From: Mycolicibacterium peregrinum
GTDB lineage: Bacteria; Actinomycetota; Actinomycetes; Mycobacteriales; Mycobacteriaceae
Length of the DNA stretch: 43,029 nucleotides
Assembly: GCF_002102345.1 (NCBI RefSeq)
Contig: NZ_LQPP01000008.1
Location: 1 to 43,029, forward strand
Direction: 5' to 3'
Shown here: piece by piece, positions 1 through 9,448 of the stretch
Position numbering within the stretch: position 1 is the first letter of the stretch
How the letters are laid out: each line of letters starts with the position of its first letter
Program-made: the position numbers and the translations under genes
Notes under the pieces: model-generated
Database searches by the model: none
What the model saw: the letters and a program-made list of their open reading frames with translations, nothing else
Told to the model about the DNA's origin: nothing

Positions 1-1
1 G

Positions 2-3000
2 AAGTCATGGTTGGCCGAACACCCTCGGCTGCCCCGTTTGATCAACATGTACGGGATCACCGAGACGACGGTGCACGCCTCGTTCCGTGAGATCACCGCG
101 GCCGATGTGGGAGATGCGGTCTCGCCGATCGGTGGACCGTTGGCGGATCTGGCGTTTTTCGTGCTCGACGGCCGGTTGCACCCGGTGGCTGCCGGTGTGG
201 TGGGCGAGTTGTACGTGGCCGGTGCGGGTTTGGGTTATGGCTATGTGGGCCGGGCTCCGTTGAGCTCGACGCGATTTGTGGCCTGCCCCTTCGGTAGCGA
301 GGGTGCACCGGGTATGCGGATGTATCGCACCGGGGATCTGGTGCGCTGGGGCACAGATGGGCAGCTGCAGTATCTGGGTCGTGCCGATGAGCAGGTGAAG
401 ATTCGTGGCTACCGGATCGAGTTGGGCGAGATCGAAGCCGCATTGACGGCGCTGGATGGCGTCGAGCAGGCAGTGGTGATCGCCCGGGAGGATCGCCCCG
501 GGGACAAGCAGCTGGTCGGTTACCTGATCGGGTCCGCCGCTCCATCCGTGGTGCGGGCGGCGCTGGGGGAGACGCTGCCGTCCTACATGGTGCCCGCGGC
601 CGTGGTTGCCTTGGATGCTTTTCCGTTGACCGTCAACGGAAAGCTGGACAAAAAGGCTTTGCCTGCACCCGAATTTCAGCGCATCGACGATTACCGCGCT
701 CCGACCACGCCCACCGAGGAGATCGTGGCCGGCATCTACGCCCAGGTCCTCGGCTTGGACCGCGTCGGCATAGACGACTCATTCTTCGACCTCGGTGGAG
801 ATTCGCTGCAGGCCATGCGATTGGTCGCCGCACTCAATCGGACCCTGGACGCCGGACTGGATGAGCGTGTCATATTCGACGCCCCCACGGTCGCTCAGTT
901 GACGCCTCGCATCGGTGGTGACGAAGGACGACAACAGCCTTTGGTGGCCGGCGAGCGGCCGGCGGTGATGCCGTTGTCATTCGCGCAGAGCCGACTGTGG
1001 TTCGTCGACCAGTTGAACGGGCCGTCACCGGTTTACAACCTGGCGGCAGGGCTACGCCTGAACGGTCCGCTCGATGTGGATGCCCTCGGTGCGGCGTTCG
1101 CCGACGTGTTACAGCGCCACGAGAGCCTGCGCACGTTGTTCCCGACGGTAGACGGCACGCCTCAACAGCTGATCGTTCCCGCCGAGCAAACTGAATTCGG
1201 CTGGGAAGTCATCGATGCTGTCGGTTGGACGGCCGACCGGTTGGAGGAGGGGGTCGAGCAGGCGGCACGGCACAGTTTCGACCTCGCCAACGAGATCCCC
1301 CTGCGGGCAAAGGTGTTTCGGACGGCAGACGACGAGCACGTGCTGGTGGCCGTGGTGCACCACATCGCAGCGGACGGTTGGTCGATCACTCCGCTGGTCG
1401 CTGACCTGGGCGTTGCCTATGCCGGACGGTGTGCCGGGCGGGCTCCCGACTGGCAGCCCTTGGCGGTCCAGTACGCGGATTACACCTTGTGGCAGCGCGC
1501 TCAGCTCGGCGATCTGGAGGACAGCGGCAGCCGCATCTCCGAGCAATTGGGATTCTGGGCGGACAACCTGGCCGGGATGCCGGAGCGCTTGGCATTACCG
1601 ACCGACCGGCCCTATCCCTTGGTCGCCGATCAGAACGGCGACCGAGTCGATGTCGAGTGGCCTGCCGCTCTGCAGCAGCAGGTTGCCCGCCTGGCTCGCG
1701 ATCACAACGCGACCAAGTTCATGGTCATGCAGGCTGCCCTGGCGGTGCTGCTTTCGAAGCTCAGCTCGAGTTCCGATGTGGCGGTGGGATTCCCGATCGC
1801 CGGACGTCGCGACCCTGCCCTCGATGAGCTGATCGGGTTCTTCGTCAACACGTTGGTGCTGCGCGTGGACCTCGCAGGCGATCCCAGCGTCGCCGAGATT
1901 CTGGCGCAGGTACGGGCGCGCAGTCTCGGTGCATTCGAGCACCAAGATGTGCCCTTCGAGGTGCTCGTCGAGCGGCTCAACCCGTCCCGGTCCATGGCCC
2001 ATCACCCGCTGGTGCAGGTGATGCTGGCCTGGCAGAACGTTCCCGGAGCGACCGGCGATTCCGGGGCGGCACTAGGTGACCTGCAGGTCACCCAGCTACC
2101 GCTGGACACCCACACCGCCCGTATGGACCTGTCTTTTTCGTTGGCTGAGCAGTGGACCGAAACCGGCGAGGCTGCAGGCATTTCCGGAACCGTCGAGTTC
2201 CGCACCGACCTGTTCGACGGCGACAGCATCGAAGCGTTGGTCGATCGGTTACAGCGGGTGCTCGAGGCGATGGCCGCCGACGAGACTCGTCGTTTGTCCG
2301 CGATCGATGTGCTCGATGCCGAAGAGCAGAAGCGACTGGACGAGGTGGGCAACCGGGCGACGCTGACCCGTCCGGCACCCGCTCCGGTGTCCATTCCGGC
2401 GCTGTTCGAGGCGCAGGTTTCCCGCGACCCTGGCGCGGTGGCCGTCAGTTTCGAGCGAAGCCGGATGACCTACGGGGAGCTCGATCAGGCGGCAAATCGG
2501 TTGGCGCACCTGCTTACCGAGCACGGGGTGGGTCCGGGACATCGGGTGGCGTTGCTGTTCACCCGGTCGATCGAGTCGATCGTCGCGATCTTCGCGGTAC
2601 TCAAGACCGGCGCGGCGTATGTGCCCGTCGATCCTGCGGTGCCCGACTCGCGGTTGGAGTTCGTCCTCGCCGATTCCGCGCCGGTCGCCGTGGTCACCAC
2701 CGCCGATCTGGCCCGCCGGCTGAGCGCGCATGAGTTGACGGTGATCGCCGTCGACGAGGCTCCGACCGCCTCCCGGCCCAGTAGCGCACCACACCGAGGT
2801 CCCACACCTGACGACGTCGCCTATCTGATCTACACCTCGGGTACCACCGGCGTGCCGAAGGGTGTTGCGATCCCGCATCGCAACGTGATCCGGCTGCTGG
2901 AGGCGCTGGATACCGAGTTGAAGCTGTCGGCCGATCTGGTGTGGTCACAAAGTCATTCGCTGGCTTTCGACTTCTCGGTATGGGAGATCTTCGGCGCCCT

Positions 3001-6000
3001 GCTGCACGGTGGGCGATTGGTGGTGGTGTCCGATTCGGTGGCGCGGTCGCCTGAAGAGTTGCATGCGTTGCTTGTCGATGAACGCGTCAATGTGTTGAGC
3101 CAGACGCCGTCGGCGTTCTATGCATTGCAGACCGCGGATGAGCTTTCCGTCGCGTTGGCGTCCGAACTCCATCTCGAGTTGGTGGTGTTCGGTGGTGAGG
3201 CACTGGAGCCTGCGCGGCTGGGTGAGTGGTTGCAGGACCATCCGGTGTTACCGCGGTTGATCAACATGTACGGGATCACCGAGACAACGGTGCACGCCTC
3301 GTTCCGTGAGATCACCGCCGCCGATGTTGAGGGCAGCGTCAGCCCGATCGGTGTGCCGCTGGACCATCTTGCGTTCTTTGTGCTCGATCGCTCGTTGCAG
3401 CCGGTGCCGGTCGGCGTGGTGGGGGAGTTGTATGTGGCCGGTGCCGGTTTGGGCGCCGGATATGTGGGCCGGGCCGGGTTGAGCTCGTCGAGGTTCGTGG
3501 CGTGCCCGTTCGGAGCGCCGGGACAGCGGATGTATCGCACCGGTGATCTGGTGTGTTGGCGATCGGACGGAGAACTCCAGTACCTGGGCCGCGCCGATGA
3601 GCAGGTCAAGATTCGTGGCTACCGGATCGAGTTGGGTGAGATCCAGTCGGCGCTGATGGCTATGGACGGTGTCGAGCAGGCGGTGGTGATCGCCCGCGAG
3701 GACCGTCCCGGCGACAAGCGCCTGGTCGGTTACATCACCGGGGACGGCGATCCCGCTGATCTGCGCGCCGCGCTGGGCGAGAGGCTGCCGCCCTACATGG
3801 TGCCCACCGCGATCGTCACCGTCGAGGTGTTGCCCTTGACGGTCAACGGCAAGCTCGACACTCGCGCCCTGCCGGCACCCGAATATCAGGACGTCGACCA
3901 CTACCGCGCTCCGGCCACCGAACTCGAGGAGATCCTGGCCGGCATCTTCGCGCAGGTCCTCGGACTGGAGCAGGTCGGAGTCGACGACTCGTTCTTCGAC
4001 CTTGGTGGCGACAGCATTTCGGCCATGCAGGTGATCTGGCGGGCGCACGGTGCCGGTCTGACCGGTCGTCCGCGCGATATCTTCGTCCAGCAGACCGTGG
4101 CCCGGTTGGCGCGGGTGGTCAGGATGGCGGGCGGCGCGGGCGGCGAGATCGACGAAGGACTCGGACCGGTGGTGCCGACCCCGATCATGCGTTGGTTGAA
4201 GGGCCTGGAAACTCCCGACGGTCCGCTCGACGAGTTCAATCAGACTGTGGTGCTGCAGGCCCCGACGGGTGCCGCCGAGGATGATGTCGTAGTCCTGTTG
4301 CAGGCCTTGCTCGATCGGCACGGCATGCTCCGATTGCGGGCGGGGGACGACGGATCGGGCGGTTGGTCTCTCACGGTGCCGCAGGCGGACGGGGTGGATG
4401 CCCGCGCCTACCTGCACACCGTGGACGTGCTGACCGAAGACGCGCTGGCGGCGGCCCGGTCGCGGTTGAATCCTGCTGCCGGGGCGATGTTGAGCGCGGT
4501 GTGGAGTTCGAGCACGGGCCAACTGGCGTTGGTCGTTCACCATCTGGCCATCGACGGGGTGTCCTGGCGAATTGTGCTGGAGGATCTGAACATCGCCTGG
4601 ACCCAGCATCGCGGCGGGCAGCCGGTGCTGTTGCCGCCCGCCGGAACGTCGTTCACAGGTTGGGCCGACCTGCTTGCCGAGCAGGCGCAGCACCCAGACG
4701 TCGTCGCCCACGCGGACGCATGGCGGCAGGTGACATCCGTCCCCGCCGCGTTGCCGGCACCCCGGCCGGAGGAGGATACGTTCGCCACCGCCGGGTACCT
4801 CACCGAGTTTCTGGATGTCGAGACCACGCGCATGCTCCTCGGCGAGGTGCCTGCGGCATTCCACGCCGGCGTGCAGGAAATCCTGTTGATCGCCTTTGCC
4901 CTCGCCTGGACGCAGTACCTGGGGACCGGCGGCGCGCCGGTCGCCATCGACGTGGAAGGTCATGGGCGCCAAGAGGAATTGGCGGGGTTGGGGGGCGCCG
5001 ACGATCGAGATGTCGACCTGTCGCGCACGGTCGGATGGTTCACCACCAAGTACCCGGTGTCATTGAGTTTCGGAGCCCGCGGAGGCGGGCTGCGTTGGAC
5101 ACAGGTGGTGGCCGGTGATGCCGCGCTCGGTGCGGTGATCAAAGAGGCCAAGGAGCAGCTTCGAGCGCTGCCCGATGGGTTGACCTATGGGCTGCTGCGG
5201 TATCTCAACCCCGACGTGGACCTGGCGGGATCTGATCCCGCGATCGGGTTCAACTATCTCGGGCGTCTCGGCGCTCCGGCTGCGTTCGCCTCCGGGGATG
5301 TGTGGCGGTTCAGCCAGGACGGCCTGTCGATGACCGGCGCCGCCGGGGCGATACCCATTGCGCTGGCGCACTCCGTGGAGCTGAACGCCGTCACGATCGA
5401 CACCGACACCGGCCCGCATCTCAACGCCACCTGGACATTTGCGCAGTCGGCACTCGATCACACGGCCGTCACGCGGATCAGCCGCCTGTGGTTCGACGCC
5501 TTGGCCGGTATCTGCGCCCACGTCAGGCGGGGTGGGGGCGGGCTGACCCCGTCCGACATCGCCCCGGTCCGACTGAGCCAGCAGCAGATCGACGCGCTGC
5601 ACGGAGAATCCCCCATGTCCGATGTACTGCCGCTGACGCCATTGCAGGAAGGACTCCTGTATCACGCCGGTGTCGCCAGCAGCTCCGGAGATGACGTATA
5701 TGCGGTGCAGCTGGATCTCGCACTGAGCGGCCCGCTCGACGTGAGCCGGCTCCACGATGCCGTGCAGACCGTGGTCGGCCGGCATCCGCATCTGGCGGCC
5801 CGTTTCTGTCCGCAATTCGAGCAGCCCGTACAGGCAATTCCCGCTGACCCCGTGGCGCCCTGGCGGTATATCGAGTTGGACGCCAACGGAATTGGGATCG
5901 ACGCAGAGATCGAGGAGATCCTTGCGGCCGAGCGCGCGGCGGTGTGTGACCTCGGGAACCAACCCGCCTTCCGGGTCGCCCTCATCCGCATCGCCGGCGA

Positions 6001-7237
6001 CCGCCACCGCTTCATCCTGACCAATCACCACATCGTGTTGGACGGCTGGTCGATGCCGATTCTGATGCAGGAGATCTTCGCCGGCTATCACGGGCTGCGG
6101 TTGCCCGCAGCCTCGCCGTACCGCAGGTTCATGACGTGGCTGGCCGAACGCGATCGTCCGGCCGCGCACGCCGCGTGGCGTGAGGTGCTGGCCGGGTTCG
6201 ACACCCCGATTCTCGTTGGGCCGCCGCAGAAGTTGCGGTTCGGGGAGCGTCGTGTCGACTCGTATCGGGTGCCGGCGAAGACGACGCGGGCGCTCACCAA
6301 GCTGGCGCGGTCGCATCACACCACCGTGAACGTGGTGTTGCAGGGTGCCTGGGCAACACTGCTGAGTTCACTGACCGGCCAGACGGACGTGGCTTTCGGC
6401 ACCGTCGTCTCGGGACGGCCCGCGGAGGTCGACGGTGCGGATTCGATGGTGGGTCTGCTGATAAACACGGTGCCGGTGCGGGCCACCTTCACACCGGACA
6501 CCACTACCGGCGATCTGCTGGATCAACTGCAGAATGCGCACAACGACACACTCGAGCATCAGCATGTGGCGCTCAGCGACATCCACCGCATCACCGGCCA
6601 GGACCGGCTGTTCGACACGGTCTTCGTTTATGAGAACTATCCGACCGACGCCGGGACGCAACCCGGTGGCGACGGTTTGGCCATCACCGGTTTCAGCAGC
6701 CGCGACTACTACCACTACCCGATCTCGGTGCAGGCCGGGCCGGGCCGGGAGCTGGAACTGCGCGTCCAGTACGACACCGATGTGTTCGACGCGGAATCCA
6801 TCGACGCTTTGATGGAGCGGTTCAAGAAGGTGTTGGTGGAGATGACCGCCCATCCGGGGCGCCGCTTGTCGTCCTTGGACCTCGTGAGAGGTTCCGGGCA
6901 ACGGCGGCTGCACGGCTGGAGTGGCAAGGCGGTCTCCGCTCAACCAGAGACCATGCCGCTGCCGGCATCCGGGGCGAACGAGACCAATGGCGTCTATTGC
7001 CCTCCGGCCACTTTGGTCGAGCAGATCGTGGCCAGCATCTACGCCGAGGTGCTGGGGGTGGACCGCATCGGGGTGGAGGAGTCGTTCTTCGCTTCTGGCG
7101 GCGATTCGATTTCCGCGATGCGCGCCGTCGCGGCGATCAACGCGGCTCTCGATGTCGAATTGACGGTGCTCACGCTGCTCGGCGCCCCGTCGGTGCGGGG
7201 CTTGGCTCAACACCTGGAAAACGCCCCCGCTCAGTGA
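2..7237 (+). CDS. Nonribosomal peptide synthetase, 3' part (A-PCP-C-A-PCP-E-C-PCP)
   Basis: Cytoplasmic assembly-line enzyme that activates and joins amino acids. The frame is open at the left edge, so the true start lies outside. Residues counted from nt 11: C-terminal part of A1 (1-225), PCP1 with GGDS near 267, LCL-type C domain with HHIAADGWS near 450, complete A2 (about 800-1285, [11 protein letters not shown] near 941), PCP2 (GGDS near 1335), epimerisation domain with [10 protein letters not shown] near 1510 and [13 protein letters not shown]-type C domain starting [12 protein letters not shown] near 1875 with HHIVLDGWS near 2005, and PCP3 (GGDS near 2365). The A2 pocket reads DFWSVGMVHK by alignment with PheA, close to the published threonine code DFWNIGMVHK, so PCP2-E probably yields D-allo-Thr. 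The visible part of A1 has the same M, V, H and K. The last module lacks an A domain, and there is no thioesterase or reductase. The product is unknown. Confidence 0.95.
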   Translation, partial: KSWLAEHPRLPRLINMYGITETTVHASFREITAADVGDAVSPIGGPLADLAFFVLDGRLHPVAAGVVGELYVAGAGLGYGYVGRAPLSSTRFVACPFGSEGAPGMRMYRTGDLVRWGTDGQLQYLGRADEQVKIRGYRIELGEIEAALTALDGVEQAVVIAREDRPGDKQLVGYLIGSAAPSVVRAALGETLPSYMVPAAVVALDAFPLTVNGKLDKKALPAPEFQRIDDYRAPTTPTEEIVAGIYAQVLGLDRVGIDDSFFDLGGDSLQAMRLVAALNRTLDAGLDERVIFDAPTVAQLTPRIGGDEGRQQPLVAGERPAVMPLSFAQSRLWFVDQLNGPSPVYNLAAGLRLNGPLDVDALGAAFADVLQRHESLRTLFPTVDGTPQQLIVPAEQTEFGWEVIDAVGWTADRLEEGVEQAARHSFDLANEIPLRAKVFRTADDEHVLVAVVHHIAADGWSITPLVADLGVAYAGRCAGRAPDWQPLAVQYADYTLWQRAQLGDLEDSGSRISEQLGFWADNLAGMPERLALPTDRPYPLVADQNGDRVDVEWPAALQQQVARLARDHNATKFMVMQAALAVLLSKLSSSSDVAVGFPIAGRRDPALDELIGFFVNTLVLRVDLAGDPSVAEILAQVRARSLGAFEHQDVPFEVLVERLNPSRSMAHHPLVQVMLAWQNVPGATGDSGAALGDLQVTQLPLDTHTARMDLSFSLAEQWTETGEAAGISGTVEFRTDLFDGDSIEALVDRLQRVLEAMAADETRRLSAIDVLDAEEQKRLDEVGNRATLTRPAPAPVSIPALFEAQVSRDPGAVAVSFERSRMTYGELDQAANRLAHLLTEHGVGPGHRVALLFTRSIESIVAIFAVLKTGAAYVPVDPAVPDSRLEFVLADSAPVAVVTTADLARRLSAHELTVIAVDEAPTASRPSSAPHRGPTPDDVAYLIYTSGTTGVPKGVAIPHRNVIRLLEALDTELKLSADLVWSQSHSLAFDFSVWEIFGALLHGGRLVVVSDSVARSPEELHALLVDERVNVLSQTPSAFYALQTADELSVALASELHLELVVFGGEALEPARLGEWLQDHPVLPRLINMYGITETTVHASFREITAADVEGSVSPIGVPLDHLAFFVLDRSLQPVPVGVVGELYVAGAGLGAGYVGRAGLSSSRFVACPFGAPGQRMYRTGDLVCWRSDGELQYLGRADEQVKIRGYRIELGEIQSALMAMDGVEQAVVIAREDRPGDKRLVGYITGDGDPADLRAALGERLPPYMVPTAIVTVEVLPLTVNGKLDTRALPAPEYQDVDHYRAPATELEEILAGIFAQVLGLEQVGVDDSFFDLGGDSISAMQVIWRAHGAGLTGRPRDIFVQQTVARLARVVRMAGGAGGEIDEGLGPVVPTPIMRWLKGLETPDGPLDEFNQTVVLQAPTGAAEDDVVVLLQALLDRHGMLRLRAGDDGSGGWSLTVPQADGVDARAYLHTVDVLTEDALAAARSRLNPAAGAMLSAVWSSSTGQLALVVHHLAIDGVSWRIVLEDLNIAWTQHRGGQPVLLPPAGTSFTGWADLLAEQAQHPDVVAHADAWRQVTSVPAALPAPRPEEDTFATAGYLTEFLDVETTRMLLGEVPAAFHAGVQEILLIAFALAWTQYLGTGGAPVAIDVEGHGRQEELAGLGGADDRDVDLSRTVGWFTTKYPVSLSFGARGGGLRWTQVVAGDAALGAVIKEAKEQLRALPDGLTYGLLRYLNPDVDLAGSDPAIGFNYLGRLGAPAAFASGDVWRFSQDGLSMTGAAGAIPIALAHSVELNAVTIDTDTGPHLNATWTFAQSALDHTAVTRISRLWFDALAGICAHVRRGGGGLTPSDIAPVRLSQQQIDALHGESPMSDVLPLTPLQEGLLYHAGVASSSGDDVYAVQLDLALSGPLDVSRLHDAVQTVVGRHPHLAARFCPQFEQPVQAIPADPVAPWRYIELDANGIGIDAEIEEILAAERAAVCDLGNQPAFRVALIRIAGDRHRFILTNHHIVLDGWSMPILMQEIFAGYHGLRLPAASPYRRFMTWLAERDRPAAHAAWREVLAGFDTPILVGPPQKLRFGERRVDSYRVPAKTTRALTKLARSHHTTVNVVLQGAWATLLSSLTGQTDVAFGTVVSGRPAEVDGADSMVGLLINTVPVRATFTPDTTTGDLLDQLQNAHNDTLEHQHVALSDIHRITGQDRLFDTVFVYENYPTDAGTQPGGDGLAITGFSSRDYYHYPISVQAGPGRELELRVQYDTDVFDAESIDALMERFKKVLVEMTAHPGRRLSSLDLVRGSGQRRLHGWSGKAVSAQPETMPLPASGANETNGVYCPPATLVEQIVASIYAEVLGVDRIGVEESFFASGGDSISAMRAVAAINAALDVELTVLTLLGAPSVRGLAQHLENAPAQ

Positions 7238-7239
7238 GC

Positions 7240-7278
7240 GATCGCCGCGCCCACCCCGGTGGGGCGGGCGCGGCGATC
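7240..7278. terminator. Bidirectional terminator between NRPS and methyltransferase
   Basis: A perfect 13-bp inverted repeat (7240-7252 with 7266-7278) encloses a loop that can add four more G-C pairs. It begins 3 bases after the NRPS stop and overlaps the stop of the convergent methyltransferase gene, so it can serve both. There is no U-tract, as is common in mycobacteria. Confidence 0.8.
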
Positions 7279-7951
7279 ACCACATGTAGGGCACGAGGCG
7301 ATAGCGCGGCTTCTGCGCGTATTCGCGGTATCCGTCCAGTTGTTCGACCAGCAACTTCTCTTCATCGCGGATACGGATGACGAGCATCATGAGTCCGGGG
7401 ACGACGGGCAGGAGCCCCCAGTAGGACCCGAGTGCGAGCGGGAAGCCGACGATGGTCAGCACGTTGCCGGTGTACATGGGATGGCGCACGAGCCCGTACA
7501 GGCCCGTGGACACCAACTTCTGGTCTGATTCCACCTGAACGGTGGAGGCCGCGAAGCTGTTCTGGATCACCACCAGGCTCGTGACGCCCAGTCCGACGGC
7601 CACCAGGACATCACCGGCCACGCAGATGGCCGGTGGCACCGAGGACCAACTGAAGCGATGGTCGAGCGCGCTGACCACCACCATGGCGGCCAACGAGGCG
7701 TACCACCCGGCGATGAGGACCTTTTGCAACGTGCGGCTTTCGGCGGCAGGCCCGGCGCGTTTGCGGCGTTGATGTGCAGCGGGATCCGCGCGTTGCAGGT
7801 AGATGCTCGGGATCCACGTCGAGAGGGCGAACACCACCAGAAAAGCCCAGGCTTGCCAGTAGTCGAATGTTCCCGCGAGCAAGAACAAAACCAGGCCGAA
7901 AACGATGAGCTCAACAAGCCCGAATCCGACTACTCTCGCAACGGCTTTCAC
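7277..7951 (-). CDS. Membrane methyltransferase, isoprenylcysteine carboxyl methyltransferase-like
   Basis: About 224 residues. There are roughly five hydrophobic segments, then the ICMT/PEMT-family signature GLYGLVRHPMYTGN followed by a conserved EE (RIRDEEKLL), the expected SAM- and substrate-binding region. Bacterial relatives are inner-membrane methyltransferases with lipid or small-molecule substrates; the substrate here cannot be read. I chose GTG at 7951 because AGGAGG lies just upstream and the first helix follows directly, although the 3-nt spacing is short. A TTG at 7996 would add 15 residues. It converges on the NRPS, so it is not in that operon, but its product could still act on the same metabolite. 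Confidence 0.75.
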   Translation of the reverse strand: MKAVARVVGFGLVELIVFGLVLFLLAGTFDYWQAWAFLVVFALSTWIPSIYLQRADPAAHQRRKRAGPAAESRTLQKVLIAGWYASLAAMVVVSALDHRFSWSSVPPAICVAGDVLVAVGLGVTSLVVIQNSFAASTVQVESDQKLVSTGLYGLVRHPMYTGNVLTIVGFPLALGSYWGLLPVVPGLMMLVIRIRDEEKLLVEQLDGYREYAQKPRYRLVPYMW

Positions 7952-8144
7952 GATCCTCCTGTCGTCCGCCGCGACATCGACCGTCGGCGGGCGCAACGCA
8001 GCGCACGGCTCAACCTACCGTCGGGCACCCACCAGGCGGGTGCGTTTGGTCCCAAGCTACGACCCAGCGGTGCAACCGCTTTCCGCAGGCCTCGTGCCGT
8101 AGCGTCCGTTCCTGTGTCAGAACTTCCCGACGGCGGACCGAAGC

Positions 8145-8459
8145 TTGCCACCGCGCTCGCGGGTGGCGTCGGGCTTCGTCCTGCTCGCGTCGTTCCTGGT
8201 GCTCTATCTCGTCATGAGCAGCGACGCGCTGACCTCGAGCCTGATGGATGGCCGCTACCCGTCGACCGCGGAGGCGATGCGGGCGCGCGGAGGCGCAGTG
8301 CTCAGTGTGGCGCTGGTGGTGATCGGCTACGGCGGCTTGATCCGGGCGGCAGTGATCCGGAAGACAAGGATCGTGAAAGTCCTGAGCACCCTGTTCGGCG
8401 CTGCGCTGGTCGGATATGTACCCGCCGCGCTCTTCGTCTGCCTCACTGCTTTCCAGTGA
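8145..8459 (+). CDS. Small hypothetical membrane protein
   Basis: About 104 residues with three predicted transmembrane stretches (ASGFVLLASFLVLYLV, VLSVALVVIGYGGLI and LFGAALVGYVPAALFV) and a basic loop IRKTRIVK. I do not recognise the family. The start is uncertain: TTG at 8145 or GTG at 8163, neither with a strong ribosome binding site. A longer overlapping frame from 7658 has no membrane or domain logic and I treat it as a shadow. The gene converges on the tRNA-Leu 7 bases downstream. Confidence 0.55.
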   Translation: MPPRSRVASGFVLLASFLVLYLVMSSDALTSSLMDGRYPSTAEAMRARGGAVLSVALVVIGYGGLIRAAVIRKTRIVKVLSTLFGAALVGYVPAALFVCLTAFQ

Positions 8460-8465
8460 CTCACG

Positions 8466-8542
8466 TGGTGCCCTCGGTGAGATTCGAACTCACACTGTAC
8501 GGGTTTTGAATCCGTTTCCTCTGCCAGTTGGGATACGAGGGC
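8466..8542 (-). tRNA. tRNA-Leu (anticodon CAA), short variable loop
   Basis: The minus strand folds as a cloverleaf. It has a 7-bp acceptor (GCCCTCG/CGAGGGC), discriminator A and encoded CCA (8466-8468), a T arm GTGAG-TTCGAAT-CTCAC, and an anticodon stem ACGGA/CCCGT with one A-C mismatch closing loop TTCAAAA, giving CAA (reads UUG). The variable loop is only 5 nt (ACAGT), so the body is 74 nt, not the 82-88 nt usual for class II leucine tRNAs. The D stem also carries a C-A mismatch. The 3' end points toward the NRPS. Confidence 0.85.
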
Positions 8543-8625
8543 GTCTCGATCGGTACTGCGGCTTTACACCATAGAGGATGGCCCCGCACTCGCCGAACGG
8601 CGGCCTCCACGACACAATGTTCTCC

Positions 8626-9252
8626 ATGACCGGGTCACCGAAAGACGCTGACAGTCCCCGCCGCGTGCTCATCGCCGAGGACGAGGCGCTCATCCGCCTC
8701 GATCTCGCCGAGATGCTCCGTGATGAGGGCTACGAGGTCGTCGGGGAGGCCGGTGACGGTCAGGAGGCCGTCGAACTCGCCGAGGCCCTGCACCCGGACC
8801 TGGTGATCATGGACGTCAAGATGCCCCGTCGCGACGGGATCGACGCGGCCTCGGAGATCGCCAGCAAGCGCATCGCCCCGATCGTCATCCTGACCGCGTT
8901 CAGCCAGCGTGAACTGGTCGAACGTGCGCGCGACGCCGGCGCGATGGCGTACCTGGTCAAGCCGTTCAGCATCACCGACCTGGTCCCTGCCATCGAGGTC
9001 GCGGTCAGCCGGTTCAGCGAGATCGCCGCGCTGGAGAACGAGGTCGCGACGTTGGGGGACCGGCTGGAGACCCGCAAGCTGGTCGAGCGGGCCAAGGGTT
9101 TGCTGCAGAGCAAACACCAGATGACCGAGCCCGAGGCCTTCAAGTGGATTCAGCGGGCCGCGATGGACCGCCGTACCACCATGAGGCGGGTGGCCGAGGT
9201 GGTGCTGGAGACGTTGGAAGAATCCGAGGAAGCGCCGGCTCCGGAGAACTGA
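8626..9252 (+). CDS. pdtaR: ANTAR-domain response regulator PdtaR
   Basis: 208 residues. The receiver domain has acidic residues in VLIAEDEAL, phosphoacceptor Asp in LVIMDVKMPRRDG and the conserved Lys in YLVKPF. After a coiled linker, a C-terminal ANTAR RNA-binding domain (ERAKGLLQ to RRVAEVVLE) follows. It closely matches what I remember of mycobacterial PdtaR (Rv1626), which is phosphorylated by PdtaS and acts on nascent transcripts by antitermination or antisequestration. PdtaS is not in the window, as expected for this split pair. ATG at 8626 fits the family N-terminus; the upstream ATG at 8578 would add residues unlike it. It sits 196 bp upstream of livK in the same direction. Confidence 0.95.
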   Translation: MTGSPKDADSPRRVLIAEDEALIRLDLAEMLRDEGYEVVGEAGDGQEAVELAEALHPDLVIMDVKMPRRDGIDAASEIASKRIAPIVILTAFSQRELVERARDAGAMAYLVKPFSITDLVPAIEVAVSRFSEIAALENEVATLGDRLETRKLVERAKGLLQSKHQMTEPEAFKWIQRAAMDRRTTMRRVAEVVLETLEESEEAPAPEN

Positions 9253-9257
9253 CCGAC

Positions 9258-9293
9258 CGGCCCGGTTGTTAATTGTGGGTTTCTGCCGGGCCG
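9258..9293 (+). terminator. Hairpin after pdtaR
   Basis: An 8-bp perfect stem CGGCCCGG/CCGGGCCG with a 20-nt loop starts 5 bases after the pdtaR stop. Position and GC content fit a terminator, but the loop is long and no U-tract follows. Confidence 0.45.
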
Positions 9294-9364
9294 AAATTCC
9301 GCGTTCAGGCAGCACACGCGCAAGAAGCCTCACTCAACATCCCGCGCTCGGGCCGGTGGTTGGC

Positions 9365-9370
9365 TATGTT
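9365..9370 (+). promoter_or_regulatory. Candidate -10 element for livK
   Basis: TATGTT fits the mycobacterial SigA -10 pattern TANNNT. It would give a leader of about 70 nt before the livK GTG, whose ribosome binding site GGAGG is at 9438-9442. No clear -35 is visible, so this is tentative. Confidence 0.3.
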
Positions 9371-9448
9371 CTACCCGAAGCTCCGGCGCCCCGGCCTCGC
9401 AAGGTCAGGGCGTCGGTACCGCTGACAACTCTGACCCGGAGGTGAAGC

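Noticed and set aside
3248..4972. 574-codon open frame on the minus strand within the NRPS
   Set aside because: It is antisense to conserved A, PCP and E domains, has no domain signature and is a typical GC-rich shadow.
5060..7213. Long minus-strand frames (419 and 281 codons) in the NRPS end
   Set aside because: They are antisense to the epimerisation and condensation domains and show no recognisable motifs.
7658..8509. 283-codon plus-strand frame overlapping the methyltransferase and tRNA
   Set aside because: It runs antisense through a conserved gene and into a tRNA, and its sequence is low-complexity arginine and glycine.
8466..8542. Alternative reading of the tRNA as UCA (selenocysteine or suppressor type)
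   Set aside because: That register breaks the anticodon stem; CAA is centred in the loop with a 4- to 5-bp stem.
8578..8625. Upstream start for pdtaR giving 16 more residues
   Set aside because: The extra residues do not resemble PdtaR N-termini, and ATG 8626 fits the family.
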